Shown here: positions 1-8,636 of the stretch, piece by piece | Numbering within the stretch: position 1 is the first letter of the stretch | How the letters are laid out: every line of letters begins with the position of its first letter | NCBI RefSeq assembly: GCF_000421965.1 | Contig: NZ_ATAY01000006.1 | Span: 1-64,000 of the forward strand | Direction: 5' to 3' | DNA length: 64,000 bases | Origin: Ruminiclostridium papyrosolvens C7 | GTDB taxonomy: Bacteria > Bacillota > Clostridia > Acetivibrionales > DSM-1351 | Translations under genes and position numbers: made by a program | Notes under the pieces: generated by a model | Seen by the model: the letters and a program-made list of their open reading frames with translations, nothing else | Databases searched by the model: none | Told to the model about the DNA's origin: nothing

Positions 1-69
1 TTTTTGGAAATTTTACACTCCAATTTATCAAAGATTTGTAACTTTTAAAATTACACTACATTACTTTTA

Positions 70-98
70 TTGCATGGATTAATTTACTCCATTATAAT
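70..98 (+). promoter_or_regulatory. Sigma-A-type promoter of a decayed gene
   Basis: TTGCAT and TATAAT are separated by exactly 17 bases, about 80 bases upstream of the ATG at 178. It would drive the broken membrane-protein gene that follows. Assigned by pattern only. Confidence 0.5.
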
Positions 99-177
99 TA
101 TGAGTATATGTCAAAAGATGTCATATAATATGATAAATTCATTTGTAGAAAATAAAATACAAAAGGGGCAAATGTAA

Positions 178-763
178 ATGAATACTTACACAGAAATTAA
201 CTTGTCAAAAAAGTCGAAATTACCAAATAGTTTTTTAGCAATAGCACACTTTATTATTGCTGTCTTCTATATAATCCAACAGATTATTAATATAAGAAAT
301 AGTATGCTTATTAATAATTAATTTATAAATAAAGCCGTAATAGATGCAGTAGAATATATCTCTCTGGGGATTTGTATAATTTTAATTTTAACCAACATTG
401 TTGCAGGAATTGGTATCCTAAAACTGAAAAGTTGGTCATGGTGGTTGAGTGTATCATTCTTTTTATTTTTATTAATACAAAAGATAATTACTTTCCTATT
501 TGGTCTATATACTAAAATTTTTGTATTAGGAATTGGTGAGGACACACTTTTTTGCGTGAATTTGATTTTATTTTAAACATCCTATATATTTCGGCTATAG
601 CAATTATAGTTCTTTTATATCTTAATGATAATCAAGTGTACACCAGCTTTAAAAAGGACATTTCATCAAAAAAAAGAAACTTTGTTTTGGAATAGCTTTT
701 GCATTTATTTTTTCCAATACTATTTTGGGCCAGATAAGTAATTTTTTAACATCAAGGTGTTAG
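178..763 (+). pseudogene. Decayed small membrane-protein gene (one stop, two frameshifts)
   Basis: An AAAGGGG ribosome-binding site precedes ATG 178. The frame is interrupted by TAA at 319-321 but continues in the same frame with hydrophobic, protein-like sequence to 576. It resumes in another frame from the T-run near 548-553 (to a stop at 693-695) and in a third frame from about 686 to the TAG at 761-763. Pieced together it would be a protein of roughly 190 residues with about four membrane segments. The family is not recognised. A promoter, a good ribosome-binding site and three in-order hydrophobic pieces argue for a recently inactivated gene. Sequencing errors could mimic this, but three separate lesions make that less likely. 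Confidence 0.6.
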
Positions 764-814
764 CACCATCGAATCCTTAAACATACAGAAGGCAGTAGTG
801 TTCCGTTCATTTAT

Positions 815-1055
815 TTATGGAATATTTAAAATCATGTTACTATTCAAGTATCCCATTACATGAGAAACAATATAAAGCAGGGACATGAACCCATGACAAT
901 CTATTTGTGCACTTAAATGTTTCGGCACTTCTCCTTCAAGTATTTTAACAATAGCATTTAGTATTTGTTTTAATTCTACCTTCATCTCCAATAGTACGAA
1001 ATATTTCATCCATTGTGGGCTTAATATTCTTGTCCAGCATTCGTTCATACAACAT
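815..1055 (-). pseudogene. Frameshifted small gene, N-terminus resembles DUF3788-type proteins
   Basis: A start at 1055 overlaps the stop of the upstream gene as TGATG, suggesting translational coupling. That frame encodes MLYERMLDKNIKPTMDEI and then stops near 950. The neighbouring frame carries about 50 further protein-like residues to a stop at 815. The opening MLDKxxxPT pattern resembles DUF3788 proteins, but the later part does not clearly match that family from memory. The simplest reading is one gene of about 80 codons broken by a frameshift near 970-990. It is the last member of the GH27 operon. Confidence 0.4.
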
Positions 1056-1459
1056 CATTGACCTCTTTCAACTCCGGCACTTCCCACACCCTGCATAAAG
1101 CACTTTCTATAAGGTATGATATCAGCAAGTATTATAAATGAAAAAATGATACCTGAGTTAAGAGGTACTTTTCCATTTTGTAAACACCATATAACATTTA
1201 TCAGCATAAAGAAAATATTATAAATAATCATTAGCCTATAGCCCCATTTTTTAAGGAGTAACAATCCAACTGCCGCAGTTGTAAGAACTAATGAAAGTAA
1301 TATATTCATAACACTGTTTGAAAAAATGGGCATAGAATTCATGTGAAATCCCAGTTTTTCAAAATATCCGGGGAAAATAGTTGCTCCTATTGAAAACATT
1401 GCAGCCAAAATAATTAAATCGGCAATTATCGTTATTATGATGGGCCTCTTTTCATTCAT
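1055..1459 (-). CDS. Small integral membrane protein, unknown function
   Basis: 134 residues, mostly hydrophobic, with about four predicted membrane segments (roughly residues 8-28, 46-64, 70-90 and 97-115) and short charged ends. No family recognised. Its ATG overlaps the stop of the upstream gene by four bases, so it is co-translated with the anchored protein at 1456-1884 and belongs to the operon that starts with the GH27 enzyme. A role alongside that neighbour in the membrane is plausible but not shown. Confidence 0.7.
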   Translation of the reverse strand: MNEKRPIIITIIADLIILAAMFSIGATIFPGYFEKLGFHMNSMPIFSNSVMNILLSLVLTTAAVGLLLLKKWGYRLMIIYNIFFMLINVIWCLQNGKVPLNSGIIFSFIILADIIPYRKCFMQGVGSAGVERGQ

Positions 1460-1884
1460 CTATTTCCCCCTGAACATAAATTATCTATATATTCGGCGAT
1501 ATCTTTTTGTTTTGCAAAGTAAGATATATTTTTATCTCTCACATCATTTCTCTGTACCTCAAAGTCTCTGGCTCCCTCTAAAATACTTATTCCCTTACCG
1601 GATTTTAATATTATAGTAATGCCAGCCTCCGGAGTCGTACCTGCAAACTCCGGATTTTCTCTTATATCAAATGAGTTATTAAACCACTTAATTATATTAT
1701 CAAATAGGACAGGGTCTTTTATTTCTGTCTGGCCATTTACCTTTGCACTCCAACTCGTTATGCTTAGGACATCCTCTTTCTTAATTTCTTTATGAACGGG
1801 ATTATCCAAAGGTATGAAAAATTTAATACCCGCAAGAGTAATAAGAATAAACAGTATAGGTACAACCACTGATTTTTTAATCAT
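1456..1884 (-). CDS. Membrane-anchored extracytoplasmic protein, unknown function
   Basis: 142 residues. An N-terminal hydrophobic segment (about 5-24) with preceding lysines is a signal anchor or uncleaved signal peptide; there is no lipobox cysteine. The rest is soluble and mixed alpha/beta. It starts 12 bases after the GH27 stop and overlaps the next gene by four bases, so the three genes form one transcript. Family not recognised. The sugar-hydrolase neighbour does not by itself imply a sugar role, as the hydrolase looks cytoplasmic. Confidence 0.7.
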   Translation of the reverse strand: MIKKSVVVPILFILITLAGIKFFIPLDNPVHKEIKKEDVLSITSWSAKVNGQTEIKDPVLFDNIIKWFNNSFDIRENPEFAGTTPEAGITIILKSGKGISILEGARDFEVQRNDVRDKNISYFAKQKDIAEYIDNLCSGGNR

Positions 1885-1896
1885 AAGATATCCCCT

Positions 1897-3207
1897 TTAA
1901 ATATCAGTATAAAGGATATTTATGGAAATTTCAAACAACTTCGCTCCATGCGGCAAAATAGCTACCTCCAACTTCTCATTAACGTTATTTATGCTATCCT
2001 TACACCACAATTCTTCAAAAACATACCCTTTACAGCAGTCAAGCCCTAGCTCCTCAGGAGTAATTTGAATATTCCTCACTTGGTCACTGAGATTGAATAA
2101 GGCAAGATAGTAAACCTCCTCTTCCGTATCTTTTGAAAACCATATCGCCTGCTGGGCATCCCCTGAAATCTGTTTTGCACCTGTTGAGTGGGTCAGAAGA
2201 CGTAATACTTTCCTATTCGTCATAAGTTCCAGTGTCCACTTATCCAGTTTGGTTAATTCCGCCCCAACCATAAGAGGAGAACGGAAGATACACCAAAGGG
2301 TCATCATAGTAACCTGTTCTTCCCTAGTGAAATTTGTTAATCTTTCTTCCCCGAAGCCTTTACCGATATATCCCAGAGGGAGCATATCACAATCAGGGTA
2401 GCAACCTTCTGAAACATGATTTTGCCAAATTTCACATCTCTCAAACATATTCTTTAACAGTGGCCAGCTATCCCAGAAATCATCTGTAATTCTCCACATG
2501 TTCGCATATTTTTCATAGTGCCATGCCTTATTTATAAGAGCAGGCCCCGGCGACAAGCTTAGAACCATCGGACGTCCGCAATTTTGTATAGCATTAAAAA
2601 GCATTTCAATTTCTTTTTCAGCAGATTTCATGTCATGTCTGCATATATCATCACACTTTATAAAGTCCACTCCCCATTGGGCATATAAATTGAAAATGGA
2701 ATTGTAATACTCCTGAGCTCCTTGTTTATTGACCTCTAACCCATACATATCAGGATTCCACATGCATATAGAATATGGGTCGGCAATCTCATTTGCTGTT
2801 CTATCAGTTCCATAAACCCTCATGTGATTGTGGGCTGAGACTCTGGGAATACCTCTCATAATGTGAATCCCAAACTTTAGCCCAAGGCTATGTACGTAAT
2901 CAGCCAGAGGCTTAAAGCCCATACCGTTTGCAGAGGACGGGAAACGCTCCGGACATGGGAGAAGTCTGGAATATTCATCAATTTCCACTTTCCCGAAGGG
3001 TACATATTGAAATTCATCTCTTTTCAAGCCTGCCTCATGGCTATACCAGGATATATCAACAACTATATATTCCCATCCATATTCCTTCAGGTTTGCAGCC
3101 ATATAATCCGCATTTTTCTTAACCTGTTCCTCATTGACTGTAGTATCATAGTAATCATAACTGTTCCAACCCATGGGTGGCATAACAGCAAACATATTTT
3201 TATTCAT
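1897..3207 (-). CDS. Glycoside hydrolase family 27, probable alpha-galactosidase
   Basis: 436 residues. The opening PPMGWNSYDYY is the GH27 N-terminal strand. The nucleophile motif is VDFIKCDD, with the first Asp (about D186) in the position of the KYDNC-type catalytic Asp; the acid/base region is WRITDDFWDSW (D242/D243). The family removes terminal alpha-galactose from galactosides, for example galactomannan or raffinose-type sugars, by a retaining mechanism; isomalto-dextranases also belong to it. There is no signal peptide, so it should act on imported oligosaccharides. A small C-terminal beta domain follows the barrel, as usual. It has a GGAG ribosome-binding site and heads an operon with two small membrane proteins and a broken gene. 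Confidence 0.85.
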   Translation of the reverse strand: MNKNMFAVMPPMGWNSYDYYDTTVNEEQVKKNADYMAANLKEYGWEYIVVDISWYSHEAGLKRDEFQYVPFGKVEIDEYSRLLPCPERFPSSANGMGFKPLADYVHSLGLKFGIHIMRGIPRVSAHNHMRVYGTDRTANEIADPYSICMWNPDMYGLEVNKQGAQEYYNSIFNLYAQWGVDFIKCDDICRHDMKSAEKEIEMLFNAIQNCGRPMVLSLSPGPALINKAWHYEKYANMWRITDDFWDSWPLLKNMFERCEIWQNHVSEGCYPDCDMLPLGYIGKGFGEERLTNFTREEQVTMMTLWCIFRSPLMVGAELTKLDKWTLELMTNRKVLRLLTHSTGAKQISGDAQQAIWFSKDTEEEVYYLALFNLSDQVRNIQITPEELGLDCCKGYVFEELWCKDSINNVNEKLEVAILPHGAKLFEISINILYTDI

Positions 3208-3549
3208 AATCTTTTCTCCATAAATAAATTTTTAATGCATATAACACCTGTTGAATACCGAAATCAGCATAAGCTTACGGGGATATAAATTTCTTGCAAA
3301 ATTCTCACATAATGGATATAATCTTTTTAGGGAAAATTAAATAGTTGCCGTGATTACTAAGTGACGCAAACACTTAGTAACTCATGCAGGTGTTACGACC
3401 ACCCACACGTATGGACTTTTGTCCACCACAGCAACCAGTTTTTATTATACTTGGTTTTATTTCTTTTTGCAATCAAACAAGTGCGTGTAGGGTCACACCT
3501 ATCCGCACTTTTTAATTTTCCCTCCATTTTTTCTTTGGAGGGAAAATAT
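3208..3549 (+). other. Intergenic region between divergent genes with several hairpins
   Basis: 342 bases between the GH27 gene and the gene at 3550. Inverted repeats seen: a 10-bp stem at 3354-3363 / 3371-3380; a 5-bp stem TGGAC/GTCCA at 3412-3425; short GTGCG/CGCAC arms around 3481-3508; and a perfect 12-bp stem over the ribosome-binding site (3515-3547). It reads like a structured leader, but no known riboswitch class was recognised. Confidence 0.45.
3515..3547 (+). promoter_or_regulatory. Hairpin that sequesters a Shine-Dalgarno site
   Basis: Perfect 12-bp inverted repeat (3515-3526 with 3536-3547) around a T-rich 9-base loop. The right arm contains the complete GGAGGG ribosome-binding site (3537-3542) of the gene starting at 3550, so in this fold the site is fully paired. 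This suggests translation is off by default and needs melting, an antisense RNA or a protein. Without a U-run after the stem it is not a normal terminator. Confidence 0.55.
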
Positions 3550-3846
3550 ATGTTTAATAAAAAAAATGATATTTTTAAGAGCAGGGAAAGTTTCATTCTA
3601 TCTTGCATGGATAGGCGAATTGATGAGTTGAGCGACGAGTTCATCAATTCAGCTGATTGTCCGGAGTTATATAATAAGTATCAATACATCTTAAAGAAGC
3701 TGGCCAATATACTGCCTTCTGAAACCTTTGCACTGGTTCTGGAGCTTGACAGCATAAACGGGAAGCTATCTTCCGACAATCAAACCTTCTTCTATAAGCA
3801 AGGATTTTTTGATTGCCGGAGGGTTTTTAAATTTTTGAATAAATAA
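3550..3846 (+). CDS. Small cytoplasmic protein, unknown function
   Basis: 98 residues, charged and mostly helical, with no signal or membrane segment. The start at 3550 is chosen because GGAGGG lies 7 bases upstream; an open frame continues back to 3361 but that part has no ribosome-binding site and an unlikely composition. The C-terminal part (FFYKQGFFDCRRVF) resembles the end of small clostridial proteins of the DUF6809 type, a weak memory-based match. It is followed after 11 bases by a lipoprotein gene and probably co-transcribed. Confidence 0.55.
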   Translation: MFNKKNDIFKSRESFILSCMDRRIDELSDEFINSADCPELYNKYQYILKKLANILPSETFALVLELDSINGKLSSDNQTFFYKQGFFDCRRVFKFLNK

Positions 3847-3857
3847 GAGGTAATTAG

Positions 3858-4424
3858 ATGAAAAAAATAACCCTAGTATTCTTACTTGTCTTAGTATTCT
3901 TGGTCAGCTGCGCACAGCAACCCCGAAAAGACATTCATAGTTATATTTCAAAAAACTTTGAATGTAAAACTATAAAGTCGATAAATGAGACAGTTCCTCC
4001 AATATTGGGAGGAAAGTTTACTTACCATGTATCATTTGTTGATAAATCTGATAATGACTGTTTTTTAATTATAAACCCGGACTTAAATAAATATATCTTG
4101 ATTTATAATAGTTTGTATATTGAACATAATTCTAAGGAGCTGCAAGATAGGTTCAAGGATTTCATCCATGATAGACTTAATCCTCCCAATTTTAGTTCAG
4201 AATACATAATTAAGTCAGATATAATTGATTTAAATATAAAAAAAGGCAAAAGCAATTTAGATTTATTTAAGAATGGTAAAGTAGGAGTACTGGAAATACA
4301 AGATGACTATATTTTTATGGATAAGGAAAAAGGGAAAGCACTAGGTCCTTCACAAGTCAAAAATACTATATTGTTTGATACTGATACAAAACATTACTTC
4401 GAGTTCGATGAAAAAATAAATTAG
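3858..4424 (+). CDS. Putative lipoprotein, unknown function
   Basis: 188 residues. A short signal peptide (residues 1-17) ends in the lipobox LVSC, so Cys18 would be lipidated and the protein held on the outer face of the membrane. The mature part is beta-rich and charged and matches no family I recognise. Ribosome-binding site AAGAGGT sits 10 bases before the ATG. It lies 11 bases after the small gene at 3550-3846, so both would be controlled by the hairpin-rich leader. It converges on the AraC regulator. Confidence 0.7.
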   Translation: MKKITLVFLLVLVFLVSCAQQPRKDIHSYISKNFECKTIKSINETVPPILGGKFTYHVSFVDKSDNDCFLIINPDLNKYILIYNSLYIEHNSKELQDRFKDFIHDRLNPPNFSSEYIIKSDIIDLNIKKGKSNLDLFKNGKVGVLEIQDDYIFMDKEKGKALGPSQVKNTILFDTDTKHYFEFDEKIN

Positions 4425-4430
4425 AGACAT

Positions 4431-4535
4431 GAGAGGATATGTGTGCATAGGCTTTTAACTGTATGCCATATCGTGTGCTGATGTGGGTTTAGCACCATAA
4501 TTCATGCACTATATTGCAGGGTACCTCTCCCCTTT
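4431..4535. other. Possible structured element between convergent genes
   Basis: GAGAGG (4431-4436) can pair with CCTCTC (4524-4529), enclosing a stem of the form ATATG..GCATA / TATGCCATAT and a short GTGCT/AGCAC hairpin, followed by CCCCTTTTT. It may simply be the terminator region of the two convergent genes. Weak evidence. Confidence 0.25.
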
Positions 4536-4551
4536 TTCCCATGTACTTCCC

Positions 4552-5910
4552 TTACTCTTTTTGTTTTACCGGCATATGTAAAACTACCTCTGTATCCATG
4601 TCAAGTTCAGGTTTATTAAGCTTATATTCTTCAAAAAACCAGTAGTCTCCAAAGTCGAATTCCGTACTTTTAGATAACCACTTTATAAACTCGCCCCATG
4701 CCCAACCATTATAACTGTATTTCGCTTTCATTATGGCATAGTAACCGCCTTTAAACTCTTCCAGCTTAATATTTTGATTATCAGTTCTGAATTCCTCATC
4801 AACTGTAACATGGATTTTATAGAAAAAGTCTTTATGCCCTATTTTCTCATGGTTATAGTAAGCAAAAAACCTGTGTGACTTGCTACCACTAAATAGGCCT
4901 TGCGAATCTGCCCATTTGAAAAAGAAATCACGTGCTTTTTCAGCTGCATCTTTCCCGGTTGCAGTATATGTTACCGTCAACATAGGTTCTACGTAATCGA
5001 ATGTTTTGGTTACGTCATACTCGCTGGATTTTACGGCTATAGGCATATATAAGTCTATTCCTCCGATATGGTTGGCATTATCATCAAAGCCCAAGTGTTC
5101 TTCCAACCATTGGTGTCCGCCGTAAACGTATTTACTGTCCGAAAGCCAGTTTTTAAAACGGTTCCATGCCTTGACGATTTCATCCCCTATATCACCATCC
5201 TGCCCCCGTTTAACGTTTGTAACAGCGTAAAGTCCTCCGTCTAGAACTTTTTCCTTCACAAGGTCATCATTTACAACTATATTATCTGCAATAGTGACGC
5301 AAACTTCGTACCCGTATTCTTCTTCCTCAGGAGAAGACGGATTCGGGTTATTGTACCCGAAAATACGTAAATTCTGTTCATTTACGTTAAGACCATTCGT
5401 ATTGAGCCATTCTGCCATTACAGTAAAAGCATGGTGCTCAGGTTGTTTTCCATAATAGCAAAAATATGCTACACGAGTTGGCTCCAGTTCTTTCAAAACC
5501 TTTATGTCAGGATAATTCTCAATAAGTTCTTTGTCCTGAATATCAAAATACTTTTCCATAATATCAATCCTCTCAAAGTTGTACAAGTTCTTCTGTTTCC
5601 TATACTCTCTTGGCAGAAATCCCGTCACACGTTTGAAAGCCCTCGAAAAGCTGTCTCCGCTCTCAAAATCAAACTTTATCGCAATATCAATTAAACAAGT
5701 ATTGCTGCTTTGTAGCTCAAAAGCCGCCAGATTAAACCTGCGAAGCCTGATGTATTCTTTTACCGAGTAGCCGGTTAGTGCAAAAAACATTCTATAAAAG
5801 TTTGACAAAGACATATATGCTGTTTGTGCTGCAAAATCTATGCTTATTTTGTTTTCAAGGTTGTTTTCAATGTAATCAACGGATTTCTGAATTCTTTCAT
5901 AGTAGTTCAT
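4552..5910 (-). CDS. AraC-family regulator with tandem GyrI-like effector domains
   Basis: 452 residues. The N-terminal 105 residues are a two-helix-turn-helix AraC DNA-binding domain (ending GFLPREYRKQK). The rest is two copies of a GyrI/effector-binding-like domain (about 130-290 and 300-450), each with a C-terminal pattern of strands ending in a hydrophobic M-P segment. Domains of this type bind drug-like or other small hydrophobic ligands. The gene stands alone, convergent with the lipoprotein upstream and divergent from the lipoprotein at 6053. Target and ligand are unknown. Confidence 0.8.
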   Translation of the reverse strand: MNYYERIQKSVDYIENNLENKISIDFAAQTAYMSLSNFYRMFFALTGYSVKEYIRLRRFNLAAFELQSSNTCLIDIAIKFDFESGDSFSRAFKRVTGFLPREYRKQKNLYNFERIDIMEKYFDIQDKELIENYPDIKVLKELEPTRVAYFCYYGKQPEHHAFTVMAEWLNTNGLNVNEQNLRIFGYNNPNPSSPEEEEYGYEVCVTIADNIVVNDDLVKEKVLDGGLYAVTNVKRGQDGDIGDEIVKAWNRFKNWLSDSKYVYGGHQWLEEHLGFDDNANHIGGIDLYMPIAVKSSEYDVTKTFDYVEPMLTVTYTATGKDAAEKARDFFFKWADSQGLFSGSKSHRFFAYYNHEKIGHKDFFYKIHVTVDEEFRTDNQNIKLEEFKGGYYAIMKAKYSYNGWAWGEFIKWLSKSTEFDFGDYWFFEEYKLNKPELDMDTEVVLHMPVKQKE

Positions 5911-6052
5911 TAAAGAAGCGCTCCTTTGGTCTCTTAAGATGAGAATATAATATCATACCAGAATTTTAGCTGTCCGACTTTTTTTCCAAAAATATAGCCT
6001 CACGTATCCATTAGTTTTAAAATTTGGTACAATGAATTCAGGAGGATAACCA

Positions 6053-6949
6053 ATGAAAAAATTATTAATTACCATGCTACTACTCTTACTTACGGCATGT
6101 TCAAATACAAATCCTGCCCAAACCACTAAAAGCACTGTCACTGAACCAATGCATACATCCGGCAAACCTTCTCATACAATCAAAAAACCCGAGAATCTTA
6201 TTAATGCCAATGGACAAATGGTACAAGAAAGAATCAGGGTTCCTAAAGGCTTTGAAAGAATAAACGTAGAAAACAACTCATTTGGTCAGTACCTAAGGGA
6301 TTTACCCGTAAAGCCCGATGGTACGAAAATAATGCTTTACAATGGCGACGTAACGGAAAAAAATGTTCATGTTGCAGTGCTTGATATTGATGTGGGCAAT
6401 AGGGATTTACAGCAATGTGCTGATGCAGTTATCAGATTAAGAGCTGAATATTTGTACAGTCAAGGACTTTATAAAAGAATACACTTTAATTTTACAAACG
6501 GATTTAACGCTGATTATTGGAAATGGATAAATGGAAACAGAATTGTAGTTAAGGGTACTAGCACCTATTGGGTTAATAATGCAAATTATTCAAAAGAATA
6601 CAGTAGTTTCAGAAAGTATCTGGATGTAGTTTTTGCATACGCAGGAACCTTATCTCTTTCAAATGAGATGAAAAATGAACCTATAGAAAACATGCAAATA
6701 GGAGATGTATTTCTAAAGGGTGCTACTCCCGGCCACGCTGTTATCGTACTGGACATGGCAGAAAACGAAAAAACGGGAGAAAAGATTTTTTTGACAGCAC
6801 AGAGTTACATGCCTGCACAAAGCATTCATATTCTTAAAAACCCGGAAAATGAAACCCTAAGTCCTTGGTACTCAACTAATTTTGGTGATACGTTGAAGAC
6901 ACCTGAATGGGACTTTGACAAAAGCCAGTTGATGAGGTTTGAAAATTAA
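6053..6949 (+). CDS. DUF4846-family lipoprotein
   Basis: 298 residues. Signal peptide with lipobox LTAC (Cys16), then a Thr/Ser/Pro-rich linker to about residue 50. The main domain has GFERI, FGQYLRDLPVKPDG and DVFLKGATPGHAVIVLDMA, which are typical of DUF4846. Function is unknown; the GHA-V pattern resembles a papain/NlpC-like His strand, a comparison only. The ribosome-binding site is AGGAGG, 8 bases upstream. It sits divergently beside the AraC regulator, a possible but unproven target. Confidence 0.75.
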   Translation: MKKLLITMLLLLLTACSNTNPAQTTKSTVTEPMHTSGKPSHTIKKPENLINANGQMVQERIRVPKGFERINVENNSFGQYLRDLPVKPDGTKIMLYNGDVTEKNVHVAVLDIDVGNRDLQQCADAVIRLRAEYLYSQGLYKRIHFNFTNGFNADYWKWINGNRIVVKGTSTYWVNNANYSKEYSSFRKYLDVVFAYAGTLSLSNEMKNEPIENMQIGDVFLKGATPGHAVIVLDMAENEKTGEKIFLTAQSYMPAQSIHILKNPENETLSPWYSTNFGDTLKTPEWDFDKSQLMRFEN

Positions 6950-6950
6950 A

Positions 6951-7000
6951 ATTGCCAATTTTAATCAGGTTTATTTGAAATCCTGAAAAAAATTGGCAAT
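6951..7000. terminator. Long hairpin between convergent genes
   Basis: Arms ATTGCCAATTTT and AAAATTGGCAAT (12 bp, perfect) enclose a smaller TCAGG/CCTGA stem. On the minus strand the stem is followed by TTTTAATTTT, so it most likely ends yebC transcription, and may work both ways. Confidence 0.65.
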
Positions 7001-7012
7001 ATCATTAATATC

Positions 7013-7759
7013 TTATTCTTCCTCTTCTTCCTCTTCCTGTTCCCAACTGTGGTAAACATTTGACACGTCGTCAAGGTCTTCCAAAGCTTCTATCAGCTTG
7101 TCCATAAACTTAATCTGTTCAGGTTCTGTAAGTTTTGTAGTAGTTGTTGGTATCATTGAAACCTCTGCTTCAATAAATTCGTAGCCCTTTGCTTCAAGTG
7201 CCTCGCGAACAGCTGAAAAATCAGCAGGATCAGTTACTATTTCATAGCAGTTGTCATCTGAATCAAAGTCTTCCGCTCCGGCATCCAATGCTTCCATCAT
7301 CAAGGTTTCTTCGTTAACCTTGTCATCCTTTTCGATAACTATAACACCTTTTTTATTAAACATGAAGGAAACACAGCCGCTTTGTCCAAGGTTTCCGCCG
7401 AATTTATCAAAATAGTGTCTCAGGTCGCCTGCCGTTCTGTTTCTGTTATCTGTTGTACATTCGCATATAACAGCAACTCCGCCCGGGCCGTAGCCTTCGT
7501 ATGTTATTTCTTCATAGTTGGAACCATCGGCTTCACCCGATGCCTTCTTAATACTTCTTTGAATATTATCATTAGGCATATTATTAGCTTTACACTTAGC
7601 GATAATATCCTTTAATTTAGAATTTGCATTTGGGTCAGCTCCTCCCATTCTTACAGCTATCTGGATTTCTCTTCCCAGCTTAGTAAAAATCTTGGCTCTG
7701 ACAGCATCTGCTGCACCTTTTTGGCGTTTAATATTCGCCCATTTTGAATGCCCTGACAT
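7013..7759 (-). CDS. yebC: YebC/PmpR-family protein
   Basis: 248 residues, the usual length. N-terminal [18 protein letters not shown] is the family signature, followed by GYGPGGVA and [15 protein letters not shown]. Cytoplasmic proteins of this family were described as transcription regulators, and more recently as factors that help ribosomes through difficult sequences such as proline runs. The last residues are a run of eight glutamates, encoded by a repetitive GAA/GAG tract. AGGAGG ribosome-binding site. Stands alone ahead of the terminator hairpin. Confidence 0.93.
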   Translation of the reverse strand: MSGHSKWANIKRQKGAADAVRAKIFTKLGREIQIAVRMGGADPNANSKLKDIIAKCKANNMPNDNIQRSIKKASGEADGSNYEEITYEGYGPGGVAVICECTTDNRNRTAGDLRHYFDKFGGNLGQSGCVSFMFNKKGVIVIEKDDKVNEETLMMEALDAGAEDFDSDDNCYEIVTDPADFSAVREALEAKGYEFIEAEVSMIPTTTTKLTEPEQIKFMDKLIEALEDLDDVSNVYHSWEQEEEEEEE

Positions 7760-7851
7760 GTTTACCTCCTAATAAATCCTATTTATATTCTTTTAAAAGC
7801 TTAAGCTTTATTTTACAATTAAAATCCATTATAAATTATAATAGTTATTTG

Positions 7852-8502
7852 TTAAATAATCAACCTTCCATCACTGCCTAATGTAATGTAAGTTTTTTCA
7901 CCAAGGTCAAGGATAGCTCTACCATTGGAAACCTCTACAATATCCTTCATGAGTTTTTCTTCATTTCCTACCTCTATAAGAACGCAAAGCTCAACATCCT
8001 GCTCATATCTGATGTCTTTTATTATATTATTATTTGAAATAAGCATATTCTGCAGTCGTCCAAAAATAGTATATTCTATTATAATATTCAAGTTATAACA
8101 GAGCTTACGGGTAACTATTTCAGCTGCTTCAAGTCCCAAGGAGGCACTCTTGCTGTATGCGCGGATAAGCCCGGAGGCCCCAAGCAATGTCCCTCCGAAA
8201 TAGCGGGTCACTACCACCACAACATCCTGCAAGCCCATACGTTTTATTACTTCCAGTGTGGGCATTCCGGCTGTTCCCGAAGGCTCACCGTCATCGCTGT
8301 ATCTCTGGATTAAGGTTTCATTCTTTATACTGTAGGCATATACATTATGAGTTGCATTCCAGTACTTTGACCTCAATGTTTCGATAAACTCCAGTGCTTC
8401 TTCTTCACATGTTACAGGACGGACATTAGCAATAAATCTGGACTTTTTTTCCTCAAACTCCGCTTCAGCGGTATTTAGTATTGTTTTGTATTCAGGTAAC
8501 AA
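7852..8502 (-). CDS. YigZ/IMPACT-family protein
   Basis: 216 residues. The N-terminal UPF0029/IMPACT domain is recognised by FEEKKSRFIANV, ATHNVYAYSI and DDGEPSGTAGMP; a C-terminal domain of about 60 residues with an EF-G domain IV-like ferredoxin fold follows, as in YvyE of B. subtilis. The eukaryotic relative IMPACT modulates the kinase GCN2; the bacterial role is not settled. The start is TTG with GGGAGG seven bases upstream; no ATG fits. Confidence 0.85.
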   Translation of the reverse strand: MLPEYKTILNTAEAEFEEKKSRFIANVRPVTCEEEALEFIETLRSKYWNATHNVYAYSIKNETLIQRYSDDGEPSGTAGMPTLEVIKRMGLQDVVVVVTRYFGGTLLGASGLIRAYSKSASLGLEAAEIVTRKLCYNLNIIIEYTIFGRLQNMLISNNNIIKDIRYEQDVELCVLIEVGNEEKLMKDIVEVSNGRAILDLGEKTYITLGSDGRLII

Positions 8503-8575
8503 ATTAACCTCCCAGCAGTATATTTTTACCTTTTGATTATGTAAACTTTTTTTAATTCTATCCTATATCTAAAAA

Positions 8576-8602
8576 CAGCACCCCCAAAAACCGGGAGTGC
8601 TG
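8576..8602 (-). terminator. Intrinsic terminator of the Nudix gene
   Basis: CAGCAC...CCC/GGG...GTGCTG hairpin with a single mismatch and short loop, followed on the minus strand by TTTTTAG. Lies 34 bases past the Nudix stop. Confidence 0.8.
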
Positions 8603-8636
8603 ATACTTACTGCATTATAATACTCTAAGCTTACTG

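Noticed and set aside
3352..3480. c-di-GMP riboswitch, prompted by GACGCAAAC
   Set aside because: The other conserved GEMM segments are not found in order.
3361..3549. An upstream extension of the gene at 3550
   Set aside because: Open frame but no ribosome-binding site; it overlaps several hairpins, and GGAGGG fits the start at 3550.
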